Assembly: GCA_004431415.1 (NCBI GenBank)
Contig: QPMI01000043.1
Location: 124,001 to 188,000, forward strand
DNA from: Cyanophora paradoxa
Lineage: Eukaryota; Glaucocystophyceae; Cyanophorales; Cyanophoraceae
DNA: 64,000 bases
Direction of reading: 5' to 3'
The notes under the pieces were generated by a model. That model was not told the origin of the DNA, made no database searches, and saw nothing but the letters and a program-made list of their open reading frames with translations. Made by a program: the position numbers and the translations under genes. This document shows positions 1-12,191 of this stretch, piece after piece (the first letter of the stretch is position 1; the number at the start of each line of letters is the position of its first letter).

Positions 1-719
1 CTGCATCGCCGCCCCTCGCGCTGACGGCCACCCTGCTCGGGCAGATCATCCGCCTGCGGGACAAGATCGGCGCCATCTCCAACGCCGTCAAGCGTGCCCT
101 GCCGCCCTCGCCGGGGGCGGCGGCGCCTGACGGCGGGCGGGCGGCAGGAGCGTGTTCGGGAAGGAGGTGCCGAAGGGCGAGGGCGCCATGGCCCGCCTCG
201 AGCGCTTCCAGGCCCGCATGCAGCGCCTCCAGGCCCGCACCGCCCCGCCCCACCCGCCCCGCGCCCTCCCGCGCCCCTCTGAGGTCCCTCCGGTCGGGCA
301 GAACCTCTTCCGGGACGGGTCGCAGTGCGAGTTCGTGGTCGTGTCGATCCCGACGGTCCTCGCCGCCTCCGAGTCCGAGCGCCTCGTCGCCGCCCTCCGC
401 CGCGAGGGCTTCGCCCTCCGCACCGCCGTCGTCAACCAGGCGCGCCCCGCCATCCAGGCCCCCGCGCCCGTCAGGCTGACTTGGTCGGCGGCGGCAGGTG
501 GTGCCTGCGGAGGAGCTCGAGGCGGGCGGAGCCGGGGCGGCGGCGGGGTTCGCGCAGCGCGTGGCGCGGCAGCACGCGCGGACGCTGGAGCACCTGCGGA
601 CGGACCCGGCGCTGGCGGGCCTGCAGGTGATCGCCGTCCCCTACTTTGACGCCGAGGTCCGCGGCGTCTACGGCCTCCGCTCCCTCGCCGCCGCCCTCCT
701 GCCCCCGCCCGCCCCGTAG
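1..719 (+). CDS. GET3/ArsA-type ATPase, C-terminal part (5' end outside window, frame breaks)
   Basis: Three reading-frame blocks together resemble the C-terminal half of GET3/ArsA ATPases, which target tail-anchored proteins or drive arsenite efflux. Block 1 (about 3-140) has QIIRLRDKIGAIS. Block 2 (from about 152) has an FGKE start, a helical region and FVVVSIPTVLAASESERL then VVNQ, the family's hydrophobic strand and ESERL helix. Block 3 (498-719) has a helix and VPYFDAEVRGVYGL, the family's EVRG segment, before the stop. The ATP-binding P-loop would lie upstream of the window. The shifts near 140-152 and 470-498 have no convincing intron signals, so they are either sequence errors in very GC-rich DNA or decay. 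The EVRGVYGL ending looks more like plastid/cyanobacterial members than cytosolic GET3; that is an inference from memory of the family. Confidence 0.6.
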
Positions 720-1136
720 CTCTAGCATATGTACAGTGCCCGCAGGCCGACTGCAGTGCTAGCCGCCGACCACTAGGCTCTAGCCCCAGCTTCAATACCA
801 AGCGCTCGGATGCGGAATCTTATTCTGTTTCCACAAAGTGTTGTCTACAAAGTTCTAGATCTAGAAGAGAGCTCAAGGGCTGCTTGTTGCACAATATAGA
901 TGATTCTGCACGTGCACGTGCACGTTGACAAAATGCAATTGTGGGACAGTATCACTGGGAGCCAGAAATTAAGTGAACTCGCCAGGGTGACTTTCGGGCT
1001 GCAGCGGTTACATTCTGCTGATTTCCCATATCCATGCATGCAGTTCTGTTTTTCCATGCATGCTGATATTACATGCATTTCACATCTTCCTTTCTAGCCT
1101 AGTAGTAGCTACTGCAAAGCTAGCTATAGCTACTGC
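720..1136. other. Intergenic host DNA, no gene seen
   Basis: Composition falls from very GC-rich to mixed just after the GET3-like stop codon. The stretch contains a short alternating purine-pyrimidine palindrome (around 908-924, GTGCACGTGCACGTG) and several GCATGCATG words, but no open frame or RNA gene that I can support. Confidence 0.5.
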
Positions 1137-2000
1137 CGCCTACGGGCCTAGCTATATATAGCGCTAGCCGGCAGCCCCGCTGCGCCTGCTTGCTCACCTT
1201 CGAGCAGCAAGGCCGCCGGCAGACCCCACTGCTTGCTCACCTTCAAGCAGCAGGGCCGGCCAAATAGCGCGCACGCTATCGAAAAGGAAGGGTGCACGGA
1301 CCTCTTCGATTCTTGATGAAAATGCTCTTGACAGCTCTGCGGGAGACAACACAGGCAGCGATCAGCTGCAGAACGACGAGAAAAAGGATAGAAAAGCGCA
1401 ATCAAACGCCTACGGGCCTAGCCGGCAGCCCCGCCTGCTCGCTCACCTTCGAGCAGCAAGGCCGCCGGCAGACCCCACTGCTTGCTCACCTTCAAGCAGC
1501 AGGGCCGGCCAAATAGCGCGCGCGCTATCGAAAAGGAAGGGTGCACGGACCTCTTCGATTCTTGATGAAAATGCTCTTGACAGCTCTGCGGGAGACAACA
1601 CAGGCAGCGATCAGCTGCAGAACGACGAGAAAAAGGATAGAAAAGCGCAATCAAACGCCTACGGGCCTAGCCGGCAGCCCCGCCTGCTCGCTCACCTTCG
1701 AGCAGCAAGGCCGCCGGCAGACCCCACTGCTTGCTCACCTTCAAGCAGCAGGGCCGGCCAAATAGCGCGCGCGCTATCGAAAAGGAAGGGTGCATGTGCA
1801 CGGACCTCTAGATCTTAGACTTCGATTCTCGATGAAAATGCTCTTGCTCTGCGGGAGACAACACAGGCAGCGGTCAGCTGCAGATTTAGGCGCAAGCAAA
1901 CACCTACGGGCCCAGCCGGCAGCCCCGCCTGCTCGCTCACCTTCGAGCATGATGAGCAGCAAGGCCGCGCGCCGGCATGCATATGCGCAGACCTCGGACA
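1137..2000. repeat. 249-bp tandem repeat, about 3.5 copies
   Basis: The block starting CCTACGGGCCTAGC recurs near 1138, 1407 and 1656, with a degenerate copy near 1902. The inner 249-bp period is exact (for example 1292 to 1541). Each unit contains two near-copies of a CTGCTYGCTCACCTTC(G/A)AGCAGCA word and an AATAGCGCGCGCGCTATCG palindrome. The last copy carries insertions and deletions. Open frames inside are by-products of the repeat. Confidence 0.85.
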
Positions 2001-2375
2001 CCGGCTCACGGACCTCATCGGATGCATATAGACCTTCAAGCTTGCTTTAGATCTGCATGAGATGACAAACAAGCAGCGGTCAGACAGCAGTAGACGGCAG
2101 AAGCGCACCGACATTCAAACACCAACGTTCACGTTCATAAGCTTGGTGCCGCAATCACTCAAAGCTGTCGAAGTCGCTTATCACTGCTGATTCGTTTGGG
2201 GCTCTTCCGGAGCAGAAGCAGAGCCAGCACGTCGCCACGTCGGCCAGAACGAGAATGACACTAACGGAGTACCCCCCTCCACCCCCCCCCCCGCTGGGCC
2301 GCCATCACCTTCATCGATATCTCTTCGCCAGCTAAAAAGCGATGTCAATGCGCTTGGGTGGGCTCCTTATTGTCA
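2001..2375. other. Intergenic host DNA with a poly-C tract
   Basis: This spacer between two repeat arrays contains a run of C near 2275-2292 and no supported gene. Confidence 0.4.
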
Positions 2376-5300
2376 TACGAAGGCCGCGAGCTGGCAGGCT
2401 CGCCAGCAGCGGCAAGGCGGCTCCGCTGCACTTCGGCGGGCTTGTTGCATCGAGGCCGAGCGCGGCCCGCGAGGTGCACTGAGCCTCATCGCTCCTCCGC
2501 CGCCCCGCCTGACTCGCGATCGTAAGTCGATGCAGGTCGCGAGCTTGCATGGCGGGTTTGGAGGCGGGCGCGGCTGCGCTGCTCTGCGCCGGGCCTGTTG
2601 CTTCGAGGCCGGGCGCGCTCGCGAGGTGCATGAAGCCTCATCGCTGCGCCGCGCGCCCGGCTCGCCTGGCCCTTAACTCGATGCAGGTCGCGTGCTGGCG
2701 TGCTTGAGGGCGGGCGGGGCTCCGTTTCGCTGCTGCAGACCTGTTGCTTCGAGGCCGGGCGCGCTCCGCGAGGTGCACTGAGCCTCTTCGCTGTGCCGCC
2801 GGCCCGCCCGGCTCAAGAATCGTCGCAGTTCGCGTGCTGGCGGGCTTGAGGGCGGGCACGGCTCCGTTTCACTGCGCCGGGCCTGTTTCTTCGAGGCCGG
2901 GCGCGCTCCGCGAGGTGCACTGAGCCTCTTCGCTGCGCCGCCGGCCCGCCCGGCTCAGAATTCGTCGCAGGTCGCGTGCTGGCGGGCTTGAGGGCGGGCG
3001 GGGCTCCGTTTCGCTGCTGCAGACCTGTTGCTTCGAGGCCGGGCGCGCTCCGCGAGGTGCACTGAGCCTCTTCGCTGCGCTGCCAGCCGGCCCGGCTCAA
3101 GAATCGTCGCAGGTCGCGTGCTGGCGTGCTTGAGGGCGGGCGGGGCTCCGTTTCGCTGCTGCAGACCTGTTGCTTCGAGGCCGGGCGCGCTCCGCGAGGT
3201 GCACTGAGCCTCTTCGCTGTGCCGCCGGCCCGCCCGGCTCAAGAATCGTCGCAGTTCGCGTGCTGGCGGGCTTGAGGGCGGGCACGGCTCCGTTTCACTG
3301 CGCCGGGCCTGTTTCTTCGAGGCCGGGCGCGCTCCGCGAGGTGCACTGAGCCTCTTCGCTGCGCCGCCGGCCGGCCCGGCTCAAGAATCGTCGCAGGTCG
3401 CGTGCTGGCGGGCTTGAGGGCGGGCGGGGCTCCGTTTCGCTGCTGCAGACCTGTTGCTTCGAGGCCGGGCGCGCTCCGCGAGGTGCACTGAGCCTCTTTG
3501 CTGCGCCGCCGGCCCGCCCGGCTTAAGAATCGTCGCAGGTCGCGTGCTGGCGGGCTTGAGGGCGGGCGGGGCTCCGTTTCACTGCGCCGGGCCTGTTTCT
3601 TCGAGGGTGAGCGCGGCCCGCGAGGTGCACTGAGCCTCTTCGCTGCGCCGCCGGCCGGCCCGGCTCAAGAATCGTCGCAGGTCGCGTGCTGGCGGGCTTG
3701 AGGGCGGGCGGGGCTCCGTTTCGCTGCTGCAGACCTGTTGCTTCGAGGCCGGGCGCGCTCCGCGAGGTGCACTGAGCCTCTTCGCTGCGCCGCCGGCCCG
3801 CCCGGCTCAAGAATCGTCGCAGGTCGCGTGCTGGCGGGCTTGAGGGCGGGCGGGGCTCCGTTTCGCTGCTGCAGACCTGTTGCTTCGAGGCCGGGCGCGC
3901 TCCGCGAGGTGCACTGAGCCTCTTCGCTGCGCCGCCGGCCCGCCCGGCTCAAGAATCGTCGCAGGTCGCGTGCTGGCGGGCTTGAGGGCGGGCGGGGCTC
4001 CGTTTCGCTGCTGCAGACCTGTTGCTTCGAGGCCGGGCGCGCTCCGCGAGGTGCACTGAGCCTCTTCGCTGCGCCGCCGGCCGGCCCGGCTCAAGAATCG
4101 TCGCAGGTCGCGTGCTGGCGGGCTTGAGGGCGGGCGGGGCTCCGTTTCGCTGCTGCAGACCTGTTGCTTCGAGGCCGGGCGCGCTCTGCGAGGTGCACTG
4201 AGCCTCTTCGCTGCGCCGCCGGCCCGCCCGGATTAAGAATCGTCGCAGGTCGCGTGCTGGCGGGCTTGAGGGCGGGCGGGGCTCCGTTTCACTGCGCCGG
4301 ACCTGTTTCTTCGAGGCCGGGCGCGCTCCGCGAGGTGCACTGAGCCTCTTCGCTGCGCCGCCGGCCGGCCCGGCTCAAGAATCGTCGCAGGTCGCGTGCT
4401 GGCGGGCTTGAGGGCGGGCGGGGCTCCGTTTCGCTGCTGCAGACCTGTTGCTTCGAGGCCGGGCGCGCTCCGCGAGGTTTACTGAGCCTCTTCGCTGTGC
4501 CGCCGGCCGGCATGGCTCAAGAATCGTCGCAGGTCGCGTGCTGGCGGGCTTGAGGGCGGGCGGGGCTCCGTTTCACTGCGCCGGGCCTGTTTCTTCGAGG
4601 CCGGGCGCGCTCTGCGAGGTGCACTGAGCCTCTTCGCTGCGCCGCCGGCCGGCCCGGCTCAAGAATCGTCGCAGGTCGCGTGCTGGCGGGCTTGAGGGCG
4701 GGCGGGGCTCCGTTTCGCTGCTGCAGACCTGTTGCTTCGAGGCCGGGCGCGCTCCGCGAGGTGCACTGAGCCTCTTCGCTGCGCCGCCGGCCCGCCCGGC
4801 TCAAGAATTCGTCGCAGGTCGCGTGCTGGCGGGCTTGAGGGCGGGCGGGGCTCCGTTTCGCTGCTGCAGACCTGTTGCTTCGAGGCCGGGCGCGCTCCGC
4901 GAGGTGCACTGAGCCTCTTCGCTGTGCCGCCGGCCCGCCCGGCTCAAGAATCGTCGCAGGTCGCGTGCTGGCGGGCTTGAGGGCGGGCGGGGCTCCGTTT
5001 CGCTGCTGCAGACCTGTTGCTTCGAGGCCGGGCGCGCTCCGCGAGGTGCACTGAGCCTCTTCGCTGCGCCGCCGGCCGGCCCGGCTCAAGAATCGTCGCA
5101 GGTCGCGTGCTGGCGGGCTTGAGGCCGGGCGGGGCTCCGTTTCGCTGCTGCAGACCTGTTGCTTCGAGGCCGGGCGCACTCCGCGAGGTTCACTGAGCCT
5201 CTTTGCTGCGCCGCCGGCCCGCCCGGCTCAAGAATCGTCGCAGGTCGCGTGCTGGCGGGCTTGAGGGCGGGCGGGGCTCCGTTTCACTGCGCCGGGCCTG

Positions 5301-5975
5301 TTGCTTCGAGGCCGGGCGCGCTCCGCGAGGTGCACTGAGCCTCTTCGTTGCGCCGCCGGCCGGCCCGGCTCAAGAATCGTCGCAGGTCGCGTGCTGGCGG
5401 GCTTGAGGGCGGGCGGGGCTCCGTTTCGCTGCTGCAGACCTGTTGCTTCGAGGCCGGGCGCGCCCCGCGAGGTGCACTGAGCCTCTTTGCTGCGCCGCCG
5501 GCCCGCCCGGCTCAAGATCGTCGCAGGTCGCGTGCTGGTGGGCTTGAGGGCGGGCGGGGCTCCGTTTCGCTGCTGCAGACCTGTTGCTTCGAGGCCGGGC
5601 GCGCTCCGCGAGGTGCACTGAGCCTCTTCCCTGCGCCGCTGGCCCGCCCGGCTCAAGAATCGTCGCAGGTCGCGTGCTGGCGGGCTTGAGGGCGGGCGGG
5701 GCTCCGTTTCGCTGCTGCAGACCTGTTGCTTCGAGGCCGGGCGCGCTCTGCGAGGTGCACTGAGCCTCTTTGCTGCGCCGCCGGCCGGCATGGCTCAAGA
5801 ATCGTTGCAAGTCGCGTGCTGGCGGGCTTGAGGGCGGGCGGGGCTCCGTTTCGCTGCTGCAGACCTGTTGCTTCGAGGCCGGGCGCGCTCCGCGAGGTGC
5901 ACTGAGCCTCTTCGCTGCGCCGCCGGCCCGCCCGGCTCAAGAATTCGTCGCACTGCGGCAGGTCGCGTGCTGGTG
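2376..5975. repeat. 142-bp GC-rich satellite array, about 25 copies
   Basis: The word GAATCGTCGCAGGTCGCG recurs every 142 bp (for example 3811 and 3953). Two sequence variants alternate irregularly within the unit. One has TTTCGCTGCTGCAGACCTGTTGC, the other TTTCACTGCGCCGGGCCTGTTTC at the same place. The first copies (2376-2660) are the most diverged and the central ones nearly identical, as expected for unequal crossing-over. Because 142 is one more than a multiple of three, the unit runs through all frames; the long minus-strand open frames here are artefacts of GC-rich repetition. Confidence 0.95.
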
Positions 5976-6179
5976 GGCCCGGTCTTATTGCAATTCTCAT
6001 TTCAAGTTTTTTGAATCAAATCAAATCAGCAAGAGTATATGAGATCACTTAGAGAAGTTTAGATCAGTCGTAGCCGAGGCCGGGAGCAGATAAGGGCTTC
6101 ATCTCTTCATAGCTATAGAGAATACGTATACGAGCACTCTGGGTCCGTCACAGCCACTAGTACTGAGCTAGCTAGCGCT

Positions 6180-6870
6180 CAGCGGCTTCATGATTGGGGT
6201 CTTGGAACTTCAAGGCTTCGAGGCTCTGAGGCCTCTGAGGCTTCAAGTGCAGCTGAGGCTTCATGATAATTATATATAATGACGGGGTCACTGATCATGA
6301 GTTAGTGAGCCTCGATCGGAGGGAGCTTCTGAGCAGCGGAGCCCTTAAAGGCCCTGAGGCGATCATGACGGGCTCACGAGCATCATGCTCATGATCAGGC
6401 CCTGAGGACCTGGCGGCTAGGTTAGGCTGGAGGTTACGACTTCACTGATGATGATCATGATGTCTCTGGGCTTTGAGGTCCTGAGGCTTCAGGATCATCG
6501 CGATATGACCGGATCACTGTGTCAGCAACTTGGCAAGCCTCGGAGAAAGCTTCTGAGCCCTTGAAACTTGAAAGCTTCTGAGCCCTTGACTCAGTGAAAA
6601 CTTCTCAGCCCTCACAGGGCCTGTGGCCTTCATGACGGGCTCATAATCATGAGCATCATCATCATGATCAGGCCCGGCGGCCAGGAGGACCTCGCGGCTA
6701 GCTATAGGATAGGCTGGAGGTTACGGCTTCACTGCTTCATGATCATGATGCCGTTGGGCTTTGAGGCCCTGAGGCCTCATGATCATGAGCCACAGAAGAA
6801 GCTTCCGAGTTCTGAGCCGCTGAGCCCTCAGAGGCCCTGAGGCTTCGACACGGGCTCATCATGGCATAAG
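6180..6870. repeat. Degenerate repeat rich in GAGGCTTCATGATCATGA words
   Basis: Two diverged copies of a roughly 268-bp unit (starting near 6367 and 6635, each beginning GACGGGCTCA) contain the same succession of GGCGGCTAGG, TAGGCTGGAGGTTACG, CTTCACTG and GGGCTTTGAGG words. Shorter CTGAGGCTTCATGATCATG words surround them. No coding potential is evident. Confidence 0.6.
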
Positions 6871-6935
6871 CATCATTCGAGGCCCCGCAGCTGATTAATA
6901 TTGCATGACGGGGAACCTAACCTAGCAGCTAGCAG

Positions 6936-7200
6936 CTAGCATCGCTCGAAAAGAGCTATCCGCAGAAGCATTAAGATGGAGACTGGGCCGCGGACCTGCA
7001 GAGCCCGCCGTGCTATTTGTGGCCGGAAAGTCGATGCTGGAGATTGAGCTCCTCGCATCATGGGCACGCTTATCAATAGCGCCAGTTTCGAAAATCGGCC
7101 TGCAGCTAGCATCGTTCGAAAAGAACTGTCCGCAGAAGCATTAAGATGGAGACTGGGCCGCGGACCTGCAGAGCCCGCCGTGCTATTTGTGGCCGGAAAG
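6936..7200. repeat. Two direct copies of a ~96-bp sequence, 168 bp apart
   Basis: Copies start near 6940 and 7108 and run through CATTAAGATGGAGACTGGG to GGCCGGAAAGTCG with only a few mismatches. They are separated by about 70 bp of unrelated sequence. Confidence 0.8.
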
Positions 7201-7204
7201 TCGG

Positions 7205-7432
7205 AACGATCGCCACGTTGCAAAGATTCCGAAGTTCATTTCAATGTGCGCGATCCCGTGCACGCCCCTGCCTGTGTGGGCACTGCGCTGGTACCGACGC
7301 GGGCCCCGCTGGCCCCACGCGGGCCCCGCACTGTCCGCTGTAAATATGAATGGCTCGCATCATTACTTGAAGATTTTTCCATGCATGGCTTGGCTCGGCC
7401 TCCGCCGGATCCGTTCCGCAGGAAACAAAGCT
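7205..7432. repeat. Dispersed host repeat, copy A
   Basis: A ~228-bp stretch from CGATCGCCACGTTGCAAAG to about GAAACAAAGC is repeated almost exactly near 9692-9919, and in a diverged form near 41,190-41,300 on the far side of Element 1. No coding signal is convincing; this looks like a host interspersed element. Confidence 0.8.
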
Positions 7433-7672
7433 CATGAGCAGGCACCCGAGCGCCGGCGTTGCATCAAGAGCTTCAAGGCTTATTGCAAGGGGGGAAAGAA
7501 GACCGAAGGTCTTCCCCCCTTGCTTCCCGTTCCCTCGCTTCAGCCAAAATTTCTTCTATGAGGCCGTTTTCGAGGTCCAGTTTGCAACGCGGGAAAAAAA
7601 TGGGCCGAAATTCGGTTGCAGCGACACGTGTTTGTCGCTGCGGCCGTCCATGCAAAAAAAGGTTTTCGAGGG

Positions 7673-8116
7673 CGAAGACCAGTTTTCCTTGACTTGAAGC
7701 CTGGAAACCAACTTCTCTCTCATTCCGATCTTCGAATTCCTTAAGCTTCCGCGGTTCTAGCGAAGACCAGTTTTCCTCGACTTGAAGCCTGGAAACCAAC
7801 TTCTCTCTCATTCCCGTCTTCGAATTCCTTCCGCGGTTCTGCATGGAACCAGTTCTCCCTATAGCTAGCTGTCTCCTGTAGATTTCGGCTTCCTCGCAGT
7901 GCGTCGCGTACGCCTTGCTCTTCGTTGCGCGGTTCTGCATGGAACCACTTCTCCCTAGCTGTCTTGCTCGATCTCCTCTAGATTTCCACTTCCTCGCACT
8001 GCGCCGCGTACGCCGCACGGAATTTCTTAAAACTTCCGAAGTTCTCCCTAGCTGTCTTGCTCGATCTCCTCTGGATTTCCACTTCCTCGCAGTGCGCCGC
8101 GTACGCCGCACGGTAC
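7673..8116. repeat. Compound tandem repeat (~89-bp and ~94-bp units)
   Basis: Two copies of a unit beginning GAAGACCAGTTTTCC (7673 and 7762) are followed by three copies of a unit containing TTCTCCCTAGCTGTC and the GCGTACGCCGCACGG end (about 7855, 7949 and 8042). The two families interleave through GCGGTTCTGCATGGAACCA. Confidence 0.75.
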
Positions 8117-8840
8117 CCGTGCCGCCTGATCTACTTTTGACTGCATTAAGCTTGCACCGCAGCACGTGCACCGAAGCACGCGCAGCCCGTGGGCCGGATT
8201 GGCCCGTACCGCGTAGCTTTTCCTCGCGATCCAGCCTCTGCTCGCAGCCGCATCGCTGCGCCGACCTCGTTGGCGCCCCGGCCGCTGTCCCTTCGCGCCG
8301 GGCGGTCTTGCGAGCTGACCAGCTCTTGCGAGCGGATCAGCGGCAAACCGATCGCGAGCGTTCGAGTTGCGAATAACAAAGAGCGGCGCGTGTGCAGCTG
8401 CAGCGCGTGAACAGTGAGTAAGCGAGATCATTGCGTGCACGAGAATCCGGGCGTGAACTGATCATGAGCTTCGGCACTGAGCTTACTAAGTTAACGTTAG
8501 TGCTCCCGCCGGACGGATACCGGCACGCCGCGTCCAGCTGGCCGTCAGGAGCGGCCCCCGACGTCGGCGGTCTCGTGTCCGTGCTCGGAGCGGCTGAGAA
8601 GCCGCTGCTCATCCTCGCCGAGTCGTCCGCGAGCTCCCCGACCGGGCTGGCTTCCCCCCCACGCGCGAGCAAGCCGTCGCCTTCGCTTTAGCGACCGTCG
8701 AAGTTAAGCACTCGCGGCTGCACGGCAGGATAGCTTCGTCGTTCGCTTTGTCGGGTGCGTGAAGATTCATTGAAGTGGACCGCCCATAGCTCACCTCTGT
8801 TTATAATTGCCACGGCAGGCCTGCGATCGAGGACCTCCAA

Positions 8841-9126
8841 ATGGGAGTCCTCAACCGCCTCCGTGACGCCGGCCTCGCGGATATCGAAATTCAAGACCTT
8901 GTCTACCAGATGCGCAGCGGGAGCGAGCAGCGCGCCAGCCGCGTGGCTCTGCGGGCGCTCGAAGCGGCGGGCCGCCTCACCATGCTCTCGCAAGACGGCT
9001 CTCTTCAGGACCGCCGCCGCTGGCTGCCGCTCACCCCATGGGCGACTTCCGCCTCGACCCGCTCCAGAAGGCCTGGATCGCCTATGTTTACGGCGAGCCC
9101 TCTGCAGACAACACCATCATCTTTTA
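8841..9126 (+). CDS. Doubtful host coding fragment
   Basis: The frame from ATG 8841 reads a plausible amphipathic helical sequence (MGVLNRLRDAGLADIEIQDL). A second frame from ATG 9038 reads a short protein-like end (MGDFRLDPLQKAWIAYVYG) to a TAG at 9126. Both have GC-ending codons like the GET3-like gene. They are in different frames and could be exons or a broken gene. No family was recognised. Confidence 0.25.
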
Positions 9127-9691
9127 GCCAGCTGTTCAGGGTTAGGGGTAGGCCGCGCGAACACAAATGATGCGCAGCGTTTTTCCGCTCCAGACCAGTC
9201 TTTCATATACAGTGCGCTGAATCTGGCCTTTCATTCAGGCTTTTCTTTATTCGGTTAGATCGCAGCGTCTGCATATCAGCCCTTTTCTACTCTTTTCAAT
9301 CATATATAATCTGTGTCTATCTTTACTATATATATATAGCTACTTCAACCTGCCGCGCGCGCTGGGCCGGGGTCGATCTACATCTGCCCCGTGCATGTTC
9401 GTGCCACTACTACTCTTTCATTACATCCCGATTCCCCCCTTGCACCCCCGGCGCGCCAAAACGCGGCCGGGCCACTAGTAAAATTATAATTACGATCTAC
9501 TATTACGTTCGAATTCGCAATGGCGACCTGGCCATGGGCCAGCGATGAGCCGTGGTAATATTAATGCCACCATTGGTCATGAGTCGCAGTCCTGCACAAC
9601 TGGCCTCCGAATTCGGAATTCGGAATTCGAATTCGAAAGTCGTTATCGATTCTTGAGCTTCACCAAATCTCATCATGAGCATAAGCTCTTT
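9127..9691. other. Intergenic host DNA
   Basis: AT-rich and GC-rich patches alternate, with a short TA run near 9330-9340 and a GAATTCGGAATTCGGAATTC-like microrepeat near 9607-9635. No gene was recognised. Confidence 0.4.
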
Positions 9692-9919
9692 AACGATCGC
9701 CACGTTGCAAAGATTCCGAAGTTCATTTCAATGTGCGCGATCCCGTGCACGCCCCGGCCTGTGTGGGCACTGCGCTGGTACCGACGCGGGCCCCGCTGGC
9801 CCCACGCGGGCCCCGCACTGTCCGCTGTAAATATGAGTGGTTCGCATCATTACTTGAAGATTTTTCCATGCATAGCTTGGCTCGGCCTCCGCCGGATCCG
9901 TTCCGCATGAAACAAAGCT
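9692..9919. repeat. Dispersed host repeat, copy B
   Basis: Nearly identical to 7205-7432 (a handful of substitutions over ~228 bp), with unrelated flanks on both sides. Confidence 0.8.
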
Positions 9920-10083
9920 TTTAATCAGCTGCGCATGCAGGGAGCCGCGCGCCGGCGTGCCGGCGTCCGGATCCGGTCCCAGCTCTCTCCGAGGCTCAGA
10001 ACAACATTGCGCAACGATATCAAAGCCACGTACGTGCACATGCGCGTTCTTTCTGGCTTGTAGACAGAGGGGAGAAAGGAGAG

Positions 10084-11060
<977 letters not shown>

Positions 11061-11066
11061 CATACA
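11061..11066. repeat. Target-site duplication, left (CATACA)
   Basis: CATACA immediately precedes the ACACATAG terminus of Element 1 and is repeated directly after the other terminus at 39,982-39,987. A 6-bp duplication is typical of Polinton/Maverick integration. Confidence 0.9.
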
Positions 11067-11349
11067 ACACATAGTAAAATGCGGAGTTTTAACCCTCGGC
11101 TTATCTTAATTGATTTTGTTGATATATCTCGTATATTCTATTTCAATCAATCGATAATCTGTGTATATCTTATCGAATATTCATTTATTTCGTTTATTTT
11201 GTATTCTTTTCGATATTTTATCGTAAATTTCTCTTATTTTCCAATTAGTCTTACTGAGTCTATCGATAATCTGTATATATTTCCGAATAATATAACTGAA
11301 TCTCAATTAGATCTTGCCTCTGGTTAAAACTCCGCATTTTACTATGTGT
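11067..11349. repeat. 28-bp terminal arm and its inverted internal copy
   Basis: The outermost 28 bp (11,067-11,094, ACACATAG...TTTTAACC) recur in perfect inverted orientation at 11,322-11,349, leaving a 227-bp AT-rich interval. The same arrangement is mirrored at 39,699-39,981. Element 2 has a comparable 28-bp pair with a 17-bp interval. Candidate roles are integrase binding sites, a hairpin-forming terminus, or a small nested element sharing the same ends. Confidence 0.85.
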
Positions 11350-11590
11350 GATTGGTCTGTTTGTTAATTGATTTAATCGATATTATATTCATGTACTTTC
11401 TCGATTAAATTTAATTAAATTTAATTCATTTAATCGGAAATATATCGCTAAACTCGATTAAGATCCATAAATGATTCATTTGTTTATATTAACAAATCGA
11501 TCTCTTATTGAATTCAATCGTAATTATACATGAAACTTATATGATTTTATCATTGTTTTGTTGAGTCTAAGGGGGGACCCTTAGGATTTT

Positions 11591-11700
11591 GGGTGTGACA
11601 GGTGTGACAGGTGTGACAGGTCAATCCCAAGGAAAGTCCTAGTGAGAAATTGATTTTTAAAATCCACGGGATAAACCTGTCACACCTGTCACACAAACCA
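11591..11700. repeat. TGTGACAGG iterons in inverted arrangement (left TIR)
   Basis: Three direct TGTGACAGG units at 11,594-11,620 face two inverted units (CCTGTCACA) at 11,677-11,695, across a ~55-bp centre containing AATCCCAAGGAAAGTCC. A related array occurs inside the element at 20,651-20,762 and in the right TIR at 39,353-39,466. Confidence 0.85.
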
Positions 11701-12191
11701 TATTCAGTAAGGACCTCATATATTGTGAAAATCTCAGTGTTAGTTGGTGTTAAATCTTTCAGGCAGCATTTATTTGTCAGGCATTAAATCTATCGATTTT
11801 CATAAAGTATTTTATTTTGGCTAAGTCATTGTTTGGATTAACAATGAAATTTCAATTTTATAAAAGTTTTCTAAAAAGGTGCCTGACAATGCCTGACATA
11901 CTATATTAGTGCCTGACAACTATATTATAGTGCCTGACAAACCATATATGGTAATACTATATGTTATAACCTACTTTCTCAGTGTTAGTTGGTGTAGTTG
12001 ATTCAAATAATGCATTTTATACTCTGATTCATTGTTATTTCCTGTGAAATTTGAGTCAACTCAACCCACTTAGTCAACCCTTGCATTGAATTCGTAACAA
12101 AATCCATATACTATCGATTAATATGAGTCAACCTTGAGTCCACTTTAATAATAGGGGGAATCTTGGGGAGATGCTTATTAGATGCTATTAA

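Larger units (their letters stand above)
11067..12175. repeat. Element 1 left terminal inverted repeat (1,109 bp)
   Basis: Reading inward from ACACATAGTAAAATG to GGGGAGATGCT, this matches the reverse complement of 38,873-39,981, with the same total length on both sides. It contains a 28-bp terminal sequence with an internal inverted copy, TGTGACAGG iterons in an inverted arrangement, TGCCTGACAA repeats (about 11,878-11,943) and a GAGTCAACTCAACCCACTTA motif. Confidence 0.95.

Noticed and set aside
2638-5810. Long minus-strand open frames (95-220 codons) across the satellite
   Set aside because: They repeat with the 142-bp unit, shift frame with each copy and are rich in Arg/Ala/Pro; they are by-products of GC-rich repetition.
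2376-5975. CRISPR-like periodic repeats
   Set aside because: The whole 142-bp unit repeats; there are no unique spacers, and the DNA is eukaryotic.
8465-8691. Short plus-strand frame starting MSFGTELTKLTLVLPPDGYR
   Set aside because: Low complexity after the first 20 codons, no recognised family and no splice or promoter context; too weak to list as a gene.
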